From Tenacibaculum todarodis (GTDB lineage: Bacteria > Bacteroidota > Bacteroidia > Flavobacteriales > Flavobacteriaceae), in NCBI RefSeq assembly GCF_001889045.1, contig NZ_CP018155.1, positions 863,001 through 927,000 on the forward strand: a DNA stretch of 64,000 nt, written 5' to 3'. The translations under genes were made by a program, and so were the position numbers. Below are positions 51,616 through 59,759 of the stretch, piece by piece. How positions within the stretch are numbered: position 1 is the stretch's first letter; the number at the start of each line of letters is the position of its first letter. The notes under the pieces are model-generated. The model searched no databases. It was not told the DNA's origin and was given only the letters and a program-made list of their open reading frames with translations.

Positions 51616-53397
51616 ATGGCAATAGAAATTACACGCATTTTTGATTTTCCTTATTATCAATTAGAAAAATACAATCTAAACAAAGCTTTAACCACAAAAT
51701 ACAATGGTAAATGGGTTTCTACTTCTTCCAAAGAATATATAGATAAAGCGAATGCTATAAGTAGAGGATTGTTAAAACTAGGTATTAAAGCTAATGATAA
51801 AATTGCTATAATTTCTACTACCAATAGAACAGAGTGGAATATTTGTGATATTGGTATTTTACAAGTTGGCGCACAAAATGTACCTATTTATCCTACAATT
51901 TCTAAAGAAGATTATGAGTATGTTTTAAATCATTCTGAAGCAACTTATTGTTTTGTTTCAGATTCAACTATACTTGAAAAACTTAATCAAATTAAAGGAA
52001 ACACTAGTATAAAAGAAGTGTTTACTTTTGACGATATTAGTGAAGAAAAAAATTGGAATGAAGTCTTAGAACTTGGTAAAGATACTAGTAACCAAGAAGA
52101 AGTTGAAGCAAGAAAAAATGCAGTAACTCCAAACGATTTAGCAACCTTAATATATACTTCAGGAACCACAGGAAGACCTAAAGGCGTTATGTTATCTCAC
52201 GGAAACATTGTTTCTAATGTGTTAGCTAGTGACGATCCAGTTCCTTTAGAATACGGTAAAGACAAAGCATTAAGCTTTTTACCTGTTTGTCATGTATTTG
52301 AAAGAATGATACTGTATTTATATCAATTTTGTGGTGCAGAAATTTATTTTGCTGAAGGAATTGATAAATTAACCGAAAACGCACAAGAAATTAAGCCAGA
52401 TGTTATGACGGCTGTACCTCGTTTATATGAAAAAATATACGATAAAATTATCTTAAAAGGTGAAGATTTAACAGGAATAAAAAAGAAATTATTTTTCTGG
52501 GCTGTAAATTTAGGTTTGCGCTATGAACCATACGGACAAAACGGATGGTGGTATGAAAAACAACTAGGCTTAGCTCGTAAGCTTATCTTTTCTAAATGGC
52601 AAGCTGCTTTAGGTGGTAACTTAAAAATAATGGTTTCTGGAAGCGCAGCTCTACAACCACGTTTAACACGTATTTTTGCAGCAGCAGGAATGCCAATTAT
52701 GGAAGGTTATGGATTAACAGAAACATCTCCAGTTACTTCTGTTAATTTTGTTGAAGTAAACGGAGAAAGAGGCTTTAGAGTTGGTACTGTAGGTAAAGTT
52801 ATTAAAGACGTAGAAGTTAAAATTGCTGAAAATGGAGAAATTTTAATAAAAGGACCAAACGTAATGCAAGGTTACTATAAAGATCCAGAAAAAACTGCCG
52901 AAGTAATAAAAGACGGTTATTTCCATTCAGGTGATAAAGGAGAAATTGATACAGACGGTTTTTTAAAAATTACAGGAAGAACTAAAGAAATGTTTAAAAC
53001 TTCTGGAGGTAAATACGTTGTACCACCTTTACTAGAAGGAGAATTAAAACAATCTTTATTTATTGAACAAGTTATGGTTGTTGGAGAAGGAGAAAAAATG
53101 CCTGCTGCAATTATTCAACCCAATTTTGAGTATTTAAAAGAATGGGCAAAAGAAAACAATATAACCTACTCTAATAACGAAGAATTAATTGCAAATGAAA
53201 AAGTTTTAGAGCAGTTTACAAAAGCTGTAAAAGTTTGTAATAGCTGTTTTGGTAAATGGGAACAAATTAAAGTCTTTAAGTTAACACCAGACGAATGGAC
53301 TTTAGAAGCTGGCCACCTTACGCCAACAATGAAAATGAAACGAACTGTAATAAAAAAGATTTACAACGATTTATACGAACAAATTTATAGAGGATAA
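51616..53397 (+). CDS. Long-chain acyl-CoA synthetase, copy 2
   Basis: A 593-residue paralogue of the gene before it: LIYTSGTTGRPKGVMLSHG, GYGLTETSPVTSVNF, HSGDKGEIDTDGFLKITGRTKE and LTPTMKMKR. The paired genes begin almost alike (ITRIFDFPYYQLEKY against ITRIFDFAYNQLVNY), so they arose by tandem duplication, but copy 2 keeps a fuller lid region (VNGERGFRVGTVGK). They may prefer different chain lengths. Confidence 0.93.
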   Translation: MAIEITRIFDFPYYQLEKYNLNKALTTKYNGKWVSTSSKEYIDKANAISRGLLKLGIKANDKIAIISTTNRTEWNICDIGILQVGAQNVPIYPTISKEDYEYVLNHSEATYCFVSDSTILEKLNQIKGNTSIKEVFTFDDISEEKNWNEVLELGKDTSNQEEVEARKNAVTPNDLATLIYTSGTTGRPKGVMLSHGNIVSNVLASDDPVPLEYGKDKALSFLPVCHVFERMILYLYQFCGAEIYFAEGIDKLTENAQEIKPDVMTAVPRLYEKIYDKIILKGEDLTGIKKKLFFWAVNLGLRYEPYGQNGWWYEKQLGLARKLIFSKWQAALGGNLKIMVSGSAALQPRLTRIFAAAGMPIMEGYGLTETSPVTSVNFVEVNGERGFRVGTVGKVIKDVEVKIAENGEILIKGPNVMQGYYKDPEKTAEVIKDGYFHSGDKGEIDTDGFLKITGRTKEMFKTSGGKYVVPPLLEGELKQSLFIEQVMVVGEGEKMPAAIIQPNFEYLKEWAKENNITYSNNEELIANEKVLEQFTKAVKVCNSCFGKWEQIKVFKLTPDEWTLEAGHLTPTMKMKRTVIKKIYNDLYEQIYRG

Positions 53398-53414
53398 ACT
53401 CTTTAAAATACTTA

Positions 53415-53446
53415 AAAACTCATAATGAAAATTGTGAGTTTTTTTG
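53415..53446 (+). terminator. Terminator after the acyl-CoA synthetase pair
   Basis: AAAACTCATAAT pairs with ATTGTGAGTTTT (one mismatch), followed by Ts. Confidence 0.75.
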
Positions 53447-53498
53447 TTTGATGAATATAATTATACCCTAAAAAAACTTAAATAAAAAAGTTATCTTT

Positions 53499-53582
53499 GG
53501 GATAACAGTAACAAAAAGGTTTCCTTATCCTATTCTATTTAAGGGATACGAGTAATAAAAATTACTGTATAACACGTTAGGC
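53499..53582 (+). repeat. attC-like site Y at left edge of the second cassette array
   Basis: An 84-bp palindromic site: arms ACAGTAA (53505-53511) and TTACTGT (53562-53568), an inner hairpin TATCC/GGATA (53526-53548), and the right box GTTAGGC (53576-53582), which fits the integron consensus GTTRRRY. The left box is less clear (GGGATAAC at 53500-53507). Confidence 0.5.
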
Positions 53583-53601
53583 AACATAAAGAGAAACGAC
53601 A

Positions 53602-54390
53602 TTGACAGAAAGAAAAACCAACTTCAAAACCATTTGGCAAAGAGCTAAAATCAGACCAATATTACTACTTTTTGCATTTCAAGGAATTGCATTTGCATTA
53701 CTTCTTTTTCTTCCAATGGGCTTAATGATGAATTCATTAGGAAATAGTTTTCCATTTATTGAAAACGCTGAAAAGATTCAATCTGATGGAATAACAGCAA
53801 ATGCTACTCTAACTGGAATCAAAGGAATTGATAACATAACTATCAATGGAAATAATCCACAAATTTTGACTTATGAATTTGACAACAACGGACAGAAAAC
53901 GGAATCAAAGTTTAGTGTTTTTGAACCAGAAAAAACTGATAATTTAAAAATTGGAGATATAATTCCAATTAAACATTTGAATGGACAATCAATACCGACA
54001 GAATTTGAGCAGTACACTTTTAATATGGATTTTATGTATTACATAGCTGGAGTTATACTCTTAATTGGACTAATTCTTTGTTATCTTCTATACTCAAGAA
54101 TAAATAAGGAAATCTCATTATATAAAACAGGCAGAATTATGGAGGGAAAAATAGTTTCAATAAGCCATAATAAAGGTTTCACATTTTCAAAATTTGGTTC
54201 GTCAATGGATGTGCATTATGAATATGGAAATAACGTTACAAAATCGAGAACTAATAATTTTGCTTTAACAAATAATAAATCAATTGGCGATTCAATTAAA
54301 ATTTTGGTTTCACAAGACGGAAATTCATCTTGTTTATATCCAGAATTGATAGCTAAAACGAATGGATGGAAAGAAAATTACGTTGCCTAA
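53602..54390 (+). CDS. DUF3592-like membrane protein, cassette gene
   Basis: A 262-residue protein with two hydrophobic helices (about 18-40 and 147-165) and two similar extracytoplasmic beta units (ANATLTGIKGI ... TYEFDNNGQKTESKFS and EGKIVSISHNKG ... VHYEYGNNVTKS), the layout of DUF3592 proteins. The start is TTG at 53602 (MTERKTNFKT); no ATG fits. Its stop codon TAA lies inside the AAC box of the following attC-like site. Function unknown; it is the only gene of its unit. Confidence 0.7.
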   Translation: MTERKTNFKTIWQRAKIRPILLLFAFQGIAFALLLFLPMGLMMNSLGNSFPFIENAEKIQSDGITANATLTGIKGIDNITINGNNPQILTYEFDNNGQKTESKFSVFEPEKTDNLKIGDIIPIKHLNGQSIPTEFEQYTFNMDFMYYIAGVILLIGLILCYLLYSRINKEISLYKTGRIMEGKIVSISHNKGFTFSKFGSSMDVHYEYGNNVTKSRTNNFALTNNKSIGDSIKILVSQDGNSSCLYPELIAKTNGWKENYVA

Positions 54391-54517
54391 CACCGTATAT
54401 AAAAAATTGCTGTTTTGTGCTAAATCAAAAGGTCGTTGCACGTTTGCTACATCTGATTTTCCTTCGGAAAATCCTCGTACGCAAACACGCAACTTTCCAT
54501 ATACAAAACCGTTGGCA
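54385..54517 (+). repeat. attC-like site B between cassettes 2 and 3
   Basis: A 133-bp imperfect palindrome. The left box GCCTAAC (54385-54391, RYYYAAC) is complementary to the start of its own unit over 10 bp (GTTAGGCAAC at 53576-53585 with GTTGCCTAAC at 54382-54391). The arms ACACCGTATATAAAAAATTGC and GCAACTTTCCATATAC pair with few mismatches. The inner 8-bp hairpin GATTTTCC/GGAAAATC (54455-54473) is perfect. The right box is GTTGGCA (54511-54517). Confidence 0.7.
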
Positions 54518-54565
54518 TTCATTGTGGCTCACTCAAACTCAAACGGAATTAATAAAAACTCAAAT

Positions 54566-54979
54566 ATGAAAAAAATAATTTTTATCAACTTACTTCTGAT
54601 TACATCATTGTCATTTGCTCAAACAAAAATTGCAACAACAGAAGACGGAAAAAAAGTACTTTTGAAAGATGACAAAACGTGGGAATATCTTAATCCTGAT
54701 ACTAAACCGAAAAATTCTTGTGTAGTTGATGCAAATTTTAAAGAACCTAAATGGAAAAAGAGTTCTTCTTGGAAAAGAATGGGAACAAGAGTCGATGATT
54801 TAAAAAAACATATTTCAGTAGATTTAGGAATTGACGAGAAAAAAATTATTCTTTTATCACTTTCTGAACAACTTGGAAACGCAGTTTATCAGTTGTGTGT
54901 CGATGGGACAAAAATGAAATATAGAAGAACTGGTTCAGTTTTCAGAAAAGACGGAGAAGATGTTTTAAAAATGGATTAA
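54566..54979 (+). CDS. Small secreted protein of unknown function, cassette gene
   Basis: A 137-residue protein with a signal peptide (MKKIIFINLLLITSLSFAQ), then ATTEDGKKVLLKDDKTWEYL, a motif common in small Bacteroidetes exported proteins (DUF3157-like), and a C-terminal domain with several Lys/Arg (MKYRRTGSVFRKDGEDV). A longer frame from 54362 runs through the attC-like site and is rejected. The next small gene starts 3 bp after its stop. Confidence 0.75.
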   Translation: MKKIIFINLLLITSLSFAQTKIATTEDGKKVLLKDDKTWEYLNPDTKPKNSCVVDANFKEPKWKKSSSWKRMGTRVDDLKKHISVDLGIDEKKIILLSLSEQLGNAVYQLCVDGTKMKYRRTGSVFRKDGEDVLKMD

Positions 54980-54982
54980 ATA

Positions 54983-55126
54983 ATGGACAGAAAAGAAATA
55001 GCATATTTCAATCAAAACGGAAGATATTTAGTCGTTACAATGGACGATGAAAGTTTCATTTTGAATTCAAAAGAAGAGTTTGAAAAATATGTGAAAGACA
55101 ATAATTGTATAATAGTAAAACATTAA
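54983..55126 (+). CDS. Small hypothetical protein, 47 residues, cassette gene
   Basis: ATG at 54983, 3 bp after the preceding stop. The protein MDRKEIAYFNQNGRYLVVTM continues with DDESFILNSKEEFEKYVKDN and ends IIVKH; the pattern suggests two strands and a helix, a compact fold. I recognise no family. Its tight spacing and position before attC-like site C support it as the second gene of the unit. Confidence 0.6.
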   Translation: MDRKEIAYFNQNGRYLVVTMDDESFILNSKEEFEKYVKDNNCIIVKH

Positions 55127-55137
55127 AAACAACGAAA

Positions 55138-55262
55138 TGGCAACACCGTGCATAAAAAATTGCTACTTTTAGCTTAACCAAAAATAGTTGCTTTTTTGCA
55201 ATCTTATATTTTCCTGCGGAAAATAACGATGGCACAAAATCGCAACTTTTCATAACACAAAC
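55138..55262 (+). repeat. attC-like site C, right end of the second cassette array
   Basis: The left box TGGCAAC (55138-55144) matches the complement of the unit's start box (GTTGGCA) at 6 of 7 bases. The left arm CCGTGCATAAAAAATTGC is the same as in site B apart from a few bases, and GCAACTTTTCATAACAC lies on the right. The inner hairpin TATTTTCC-TGC-GGAAAATA (55207-55225) is perfect. No clear GTT box ends the site, so its right end may have decayed. Confidence 0.6.
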
Positions 55263-55276
55263 ACATTCTAAAAAAC

Positions 55277-55924
55277 TTAATGTTTACTTTTTTTCAATAA
55301 CTGAGGAAACTTACTTTTAAAAGCATTTAACCTTGGAATAGATACATTTTGTATATAAGGATTTTCAGGATGTAATTTCTCATAATCTTGGTGATACTCT
55401 TCTGCTTTATAAAACTTAGTAAATCTTGTAACTTCAGTAACTATTTTACCATTGTATTTCTCTTTATTTAATTTTGAAATAGCAGCATTTATAATTTGTT
55501 TTTCTGCTTCCGTTTTATAAAAAGCTATGGAACGATATTGCGAACCATAATCTGGATGTTGTCCATTTACAGTAGTTGGATTATGAGAACCATAAAACAC
55601 ATCAACCAAGGTTTTAAAACTCACAACCTCCGGATTGTAATAAACAGCAACAGTTTCTGAATGTCCTGTTCTACCTGTTCCTATAGATTTATAAGTTGGA
55701 TTTTTAGTGTGCCCACCAGCATAACCAGAAACAGCTTCTTCTACTCCACTTACACTTTCAAATATAGCTTCTACACACCAAAAACATCCGCTTGCAAAAT
55801 ACGCTACCTCAGTTCCTTCTTGAGGTTGAAAAACAATATTATCTGCCATTTTTTCTTCCGAAGAAAAGCTAAATAATGTAACTGTTATCAATGTTAAAAA
55901 TAGTAATGCCTTGGAAAACTTCAT
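55277..55924 (-). CDS. msrA: Exported peptide-methionine (S)-S-oxide reductase
   Basis: Repairs oxidised methionine. The 215-residue protein has a signal peptide (ALLFLTLITVTLFSFS) before the MsrA domain: catalytic Cys in GCFWCVEAIFE (about 48), AVSGYAGGHTKNPTY, TGHSETV and EYHQDYEKLHPENPY near the end. The signal makes it a periplasmic or lipid-anchored form. Confidence 0.95.
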   Translation of the reverse strand: MKFSKALLFLTLITVTLFSFSSEEKMADNIVFQPQEGTEVAYFASGCFWCVEAIFESVSGVEEAVSGYAGGHTKNPTYKSIGTGRTGHSETVAVYYNPEVVSFKTLVDVFYGSHNPTTVNGQHPDYGSQYRSIAFYKTEAEKQIINAAISKLNKEKYNGKIVTEVTRFTKFYKAEEYHQDYEKLHPENPYIQNVSIPRLNAFKSKFPQLLKKSKH

Positions 55925-56092
55925 GTTTAATATATTTTATGTCTTAAAGATTCAAAATTATTAATTCTTCAAAAAATAACTAGATTCTATTATTTGGTCG
56001 TATCAAAACAAGAGTTCGTACAATTGTTTACAACTTTAGCATTTTGTTAAGAATGATAGTTGTAAAATGCTAGATAGATACTTACTTTTGTT

Positions 56093-56100
56093 ATTCAAAT
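56093..56100 (+). promoter_or_regulatory. -7 box for dnaX
   Basis: TACTTTTG fits TAnnTTTG, 12 bp before the dnaX ATG. Confidence 0.45.
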
Positions 56101-56112
56101 TTATAATAATTA

Positions 56113-57813
56113 ATGGAACATTTTATAGTATCTGCACGTAAATATCGCCCTCAAAACTTTGAGGATGTTGTTGGGCAACAAGCCATAACTAATACGTTAG
56201 AAAATGCTATAAAAAACAACCATTTAGCGCAAGCTTTATTATTTACTGGACCACGTGGAGTTGGTAAAACTTCTTGTGCGCGTATTTTGGCTAAGAAAAT
56301 AAATCAACAAGATGCGGCGCTTTCTTCTGAAGATGAAGATTTTGCTTTCAATATTTTTGAATTGGATGCGGCGTCTAACAACTCGGTAGATGACATTAGA
56401 AATCTTACTGAGCAAGTTCGTATTCCGCCACAAATAGGTAAGTATAAAATATATATTATTGATGAGGTGCACATGCTTTCTGCTTCTGCATTTAATGCGT
56501 TTTTAAAAACGTTAGAAGAACCGCCAGCACATGCTATTTTCATTTTAGCTACTACAGAAAAGCATAAAATTATTCCAACTATATTATCTCGTTGTCAAAT
56601 ATTCGATTTTAAACGAATTGGTGTTTTAGATGCTAAAAATTATCTAAAAACAATTTGTGAGAAAGAAAATATAACGGCAGATGATGATGCGTTGCACATA
56701 ATAGCTCAAAAAGCCGATGGTGCAATGCGAGATGCTTTATCAATTTTTGATAGAGTTGTTAGTTTTTCTGGAAATAATTTAACGCGTGAAGCTGTAACCG
56801 AAAACTTAAATGTTTTAGATTATGATGCTTATTTTTCTATGACAGACTTGTTATTGGAAAATAAAATTCCAGAAGTATTGGTTAACTTCAATACTATTTT
56901 ATCTAAAGGTTTTGACGGACAGCATTTTATTAACGGTTTAGCAAGTCATTTTAGAGACTTATTAGTAGCTAAAGATAAAGCTACTGTTGCCTTATTAGAA
57001 GTTGGAGACAATACTAAAAAGAAGTATTTAGAACAAGCTACAAAAGCAACTTTGCAGTTTTTATTAACGTCTATTGATAAAGCAAATGATTGTGATTTAA
57101 AATATAGAGCTAGTAAAAATCAGCGATTGTTGGTAGAACTAACATTAATGCAAATTGCCTCTATCACTTTTGATGGAGAAAAAAAAAAGTCAGCTAACTA
57201 CATAATTCCAGCTACTTTTTTTACTGCCTTATCTCCTGCTGTTAAAGAAATTGCAAAACCAAAACCTTTAGAAAAGAAACCTGTAACAGTACAAAAAACT
57301 GTTATTGAAAAACCTAAAGCAACTTTAAAAACTCCTGTTCTTAAAACTACCAAGAGGCGTTCTTCAGCATTTTCTTTAAAATCTGTTTTGGAAAAAAAGG
57401 TTGACAATACCAAAAGTGTTGTTGAAGAAAACTACGATAATCATCCTAGAACTCCTTTTACTCAAAAAGAACTAATTAAGAGTTGGAATTTATATCAACA
57501 AAAGCTAATTAAACAAGGTGAAAAGAACATGGCTTATGGTATGAGTTCTAGCGAACCAAAATTATTAGCAGATTTTAAAATTAGTTTTACATTACCTAAT
57601 GAATTAATGAAAGGTCAATTAAAAACAGGAAGTACTAAATTAGTTTCATTCTTAAGAAGCTCTCTTAACAACTACGGAATTAACTTGGAACTCGATGTTA
57701 GTGAAACAGTTGAAAAAAAGTTTGCTTATACTCCTCAAGAAAAATTTGATAAATTAAAAGAGAAAAACCCATTATTAGAAGAACTACGTATAAAGTTTCA
57801 ACTAGACATGTAA
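56113..57813 (+). CDS. dnaX: DNA polymerase III subunit gamma/tau
   Basis: The clamp-loader ATPase. The 566-residue protein has Walker A GPRGVGKTS (about 45), DEVHMLSASAFNAFLKTLEEPP, the SRC sensor (ILSRCQIFDF) and domain III up to about residue 350, then a linker and a tau-specific C-terminus. The zinc-binding module that normally follows the Walker A helix (four Cys) is absent: KINQQDAALSSEDEDF goes straight on to FELDAASNNSVDDIR. A run of ten A lies at codons 356-359. The 3' end overlaps the convergent antiporter gene by 12 bp. Confidence 0.95.
   Translation: MEHFIVSARKYRPQNFEDVVGQQAITNTLENAIKNNHLAQALLFTGPRGVGKTSCARILAKKINQQDAALSSEDEDFAFNIFELDAASNNSVDDIRNLTEQVRIPPQIGKYKIYIIDEVHMLSASAFNAFLKTLEEPPAHAIFILATTEKHKIIPTILSRCQIFDFKRIGVLDAKNYLKTICEKENITADDDALHIIAQKADGAMRDALSIFDRVVSFSGNNLTREAVTENLNVLDYDAYFSMTDLLLENKIPEVLVNFNTILSKGFDGQHFINGLASHFRDLLVAKDKATVALLEVGDNTKKKYLEQATKATLQFLLTSIDKANDCDLKYRASKNQRLLVELTLMQIASITFDGEKKKSANYIIPATFFTALSPAVKEIAKPKPLEKKPVTVQKTVIEKPKATLKTPVLKTTKRRSSAFSLKSVLEKKVDNTKSVVEENYDNHPRTPFTQKELIKSWNLYQQKLIKQGEKNMAYGMSSSEPKLLADFKISFTLPNELMKGQLKTGSTKLVSFLRSSLNNYGINLELDVSETVEKKFAYTPQEKFDKLKEKNPLLEELRIKFQLDM
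57179..57188 (+). other. Ten-A slippage run in dnaX
   Basis: Codons read GGA GAA AAA AAA AAG TCA. Adding one A gives stop TAA three codons after the run; losing one A gives a stop within about six codons. Either way the product would end near residue 362, right after the ATPase/oligomerisation core, as the gamma form does in E. coli (ribosomal frameshift) and Thermus (transcriptional slippage). Confidence 0.6.
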
Positions 57814-59640
57814 TTCTTCTTTAACATTTACATTTTTACCTAAATAAACCAGAGAAATATTTTCTTTCTTTTCATTTTTATTTTCAAATTCAGGAATTAA
57901 ATATAAGTTTTTACCATTCTTTACAAATAACGGAACAGATTTTACCTCATTATAAAGTTTAGAAAACGTCTCGATGTATTCTTCTTCATTATTAATTTTT
58001 ATTTCATAAATTTCTGGGTTCTTTCTAAACGCTTCACTTAAATTAATATAATCGTCCTTTGGTGTAAGATAATTAACTTTATTATTTACTGAGTTTTGTC
58101 TAATTTCTTCAGAAGTTGCTAACCTATAAGCTCCATGTTCTCCAAATTCTTTAGAAAAGTTATTAATTGCATATTCATTTACAGCTTCACTTCCGGTCAT
58201 AGAAAGTAAATAGCCAACATCATTTAACTCTATATTATCAGCTAAATTATCGCCGTAAATATCTACAGAAAAAGCTTCTAAATTAGATTTATTGGCTTTA
58301 TCAATATAATTTTTATTTGAATCTATTAATACTACTCTTTTTCCGTAATCTCTTAAATAACTAGCAATTAACCTAGCTGGCCCAGAAGCTCCAACAATTA
58401 AAATTGCATTAGAGCTTTTTAAGAAAACACCAACCATTTTAGCAAATAATCTTGCTGTGGTTGCGTTTAAAAGTACAGTTCCTAATACAATCATAAAAAC
58501 TAAAGGTGTAATATATTCTGCTCCAGAAACACCTTGTTTTATTAATTTACTCCCAAATAGAGAAGCAATACCTGCTGCTACAATTCCTCTTGGACCAACC
58601 CAACTAATAAAAAGTTTTTCGTTAAATTTTAAATTAGAATTATGAGTACTTAAAAAAACAGCAATTGGCCTAATTACAAATACAACTATAGCAAATAAAA
58701 TTAAAGTATTCCATGAATATAAAAGCATTAAATCTTGAATGTTAATATTAGCAGAAAGTAAAATAAATAGCATAGAAATTAACAATACACTTAAAGACTC
58801 TTTAAAATACAATAATTCCTTTAAGCTTTTTAAATTACTATTACCTAAAACCATTCCCATAACTACAACTGCTAACAAACCAGATTCATGCGCAAAAGCT
58901 TCAGATAACACAAAAACGGATAAAACAGCTGATAATGAAACAACATTTAATAAATAATGCGGAACCAATTTCTTATTAATTGAAAAAGCTAAAGCGTGTG
59001 CAAAGGTAAATCCGAAAGTAGTTCCAAATAAAACAATTTTACCAAATTCTAATAATGCCGTTTTAGTAAATCCACCACCACCACCAGCTGTAATAAATTC
59101 AAAAACCAAGACAGCAACTAAAGCTCCAATTGGATCTATCAAAATTCCTTCCCACTTTAAAACAGTAGAAACATCTCTTTTTAAAGGTATGTTTCTTAAT
59201 ATTGGTGTTATTACAGTTGGACCTGTTACAATTATTAATCCTGAAAAAAGATACGAAAGCTCCCAACTTAAACCAAAAATATAATGAGCGGTTATTCCTG
59301 CTCCAAAAAATGTTACTGCAGAGCCTAAAGTAATTAACTTAGTAATTACTGGACCAACATTTTTAATTTCTTCTCTTTTTAGTGTTAAACCTCCTTCAAA
59401 AAGAATAATACTTATTGCTAATGAAACAAAGTAGTATAAACTCTCTCCCGGAAACAAGCCTTTTGTGCCATTCCAAATAGGTTCTATCCATTTAGTTTTA
59501 TCATCACTTAAAAACTCTGCTGCTATTGGCCCAACTAAAAGACCTATTAAAATTAAGGGTAAAATTGCCGGAATCTTAAATTTCCAAGCAAACCATTGTG
59601 CAATTATTCCCAATATTACTATTCCTGCTAATTCTAACAT
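57802..59640 (-). CDS. Cation/proton antiporter with TrkA-N nucleotide-binding domain
   Basis: A 612-residue transporter: 12-13 membrane helices (1-400) of the CPA family with GPTVITPILRNIPL and the conserved WEGILIDPIGALVAV, then a cytosolic Rossmann domain (ILIVGASGPARLIASYL ... VVLIDSNKN) that binds NAD(H), and a C-terminal TrkA-C-like part. Probably a Na+/H+ or K+/H+ antiporter; the ion cannot be told. Confidence 0.9.
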   Translation of the reverse strand: MLELAGIVILGIIAQWFAWKFKIPAILPLILIGLLVGPIAAEFLSDDKTKWIEPIWNGTKGLFPGESLYYFVSLAISIILFEGGLTLKREEIKNVGPVITKLITLGSAVTFFGAGITAHYIFGLSWELSYLFSGLIIVTGPTVITPILRNIPLKRDVSTVLKWEGILIDPIGALVAVLVFEFITAGGGGGFTKTALLEFGKIVLFGTTFGFTFAHALAFSINKKLVPHYLLNVVSLSAVLSVFVLSEAFAHESGLLAVVVMGMVLGNSNLKSLKELLYFKESLSVLLISMLFILLSANINIQDLMLLYSWNTLILFAIVVFVIRPIAVFLSTHNSNLKFNEKLFISWVGPRGIVAAGIASLFGSKLIKQGVSGAEYITPLVFMIVLGTVLLNATTARLFAKMVGVFLKSSNAILIVGASGPARLIASYLRDYGKRVVLIDSNKNYIDKANKSNLEAFSVDIYGDNLADNIELNDVGYLLSMTGSEAVNEYAINNFSKEFGEHGAYRLATSEEIRQNSVNNKVNYLTPKDDYINLSEAFRKNPEIYEIKINNEEEYIETFSKLYNEVKSVPLFVKNGKNLYLIPEFENKNEKKENISLVYLGKNVNVKEELHV

Positions 59641-59759
59641 TTAAAAATTTTATAAAAAGCTAAATATAATAGTTTTTTTATAGGCTCTAAGATTTTTCTC
59701 TATGAATTGTTAAAAAAAAGGATATATAATTACTTCCATACTGTTTTATTAAGTACAAA

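Noticed and set aside
54362..54565. Extension of the small secreted protein to 205 residues
   Set aside because: The extra part overlaps the DUF3592-like gene end and the whole attC-like site B; the signal peptide begins at 54566.
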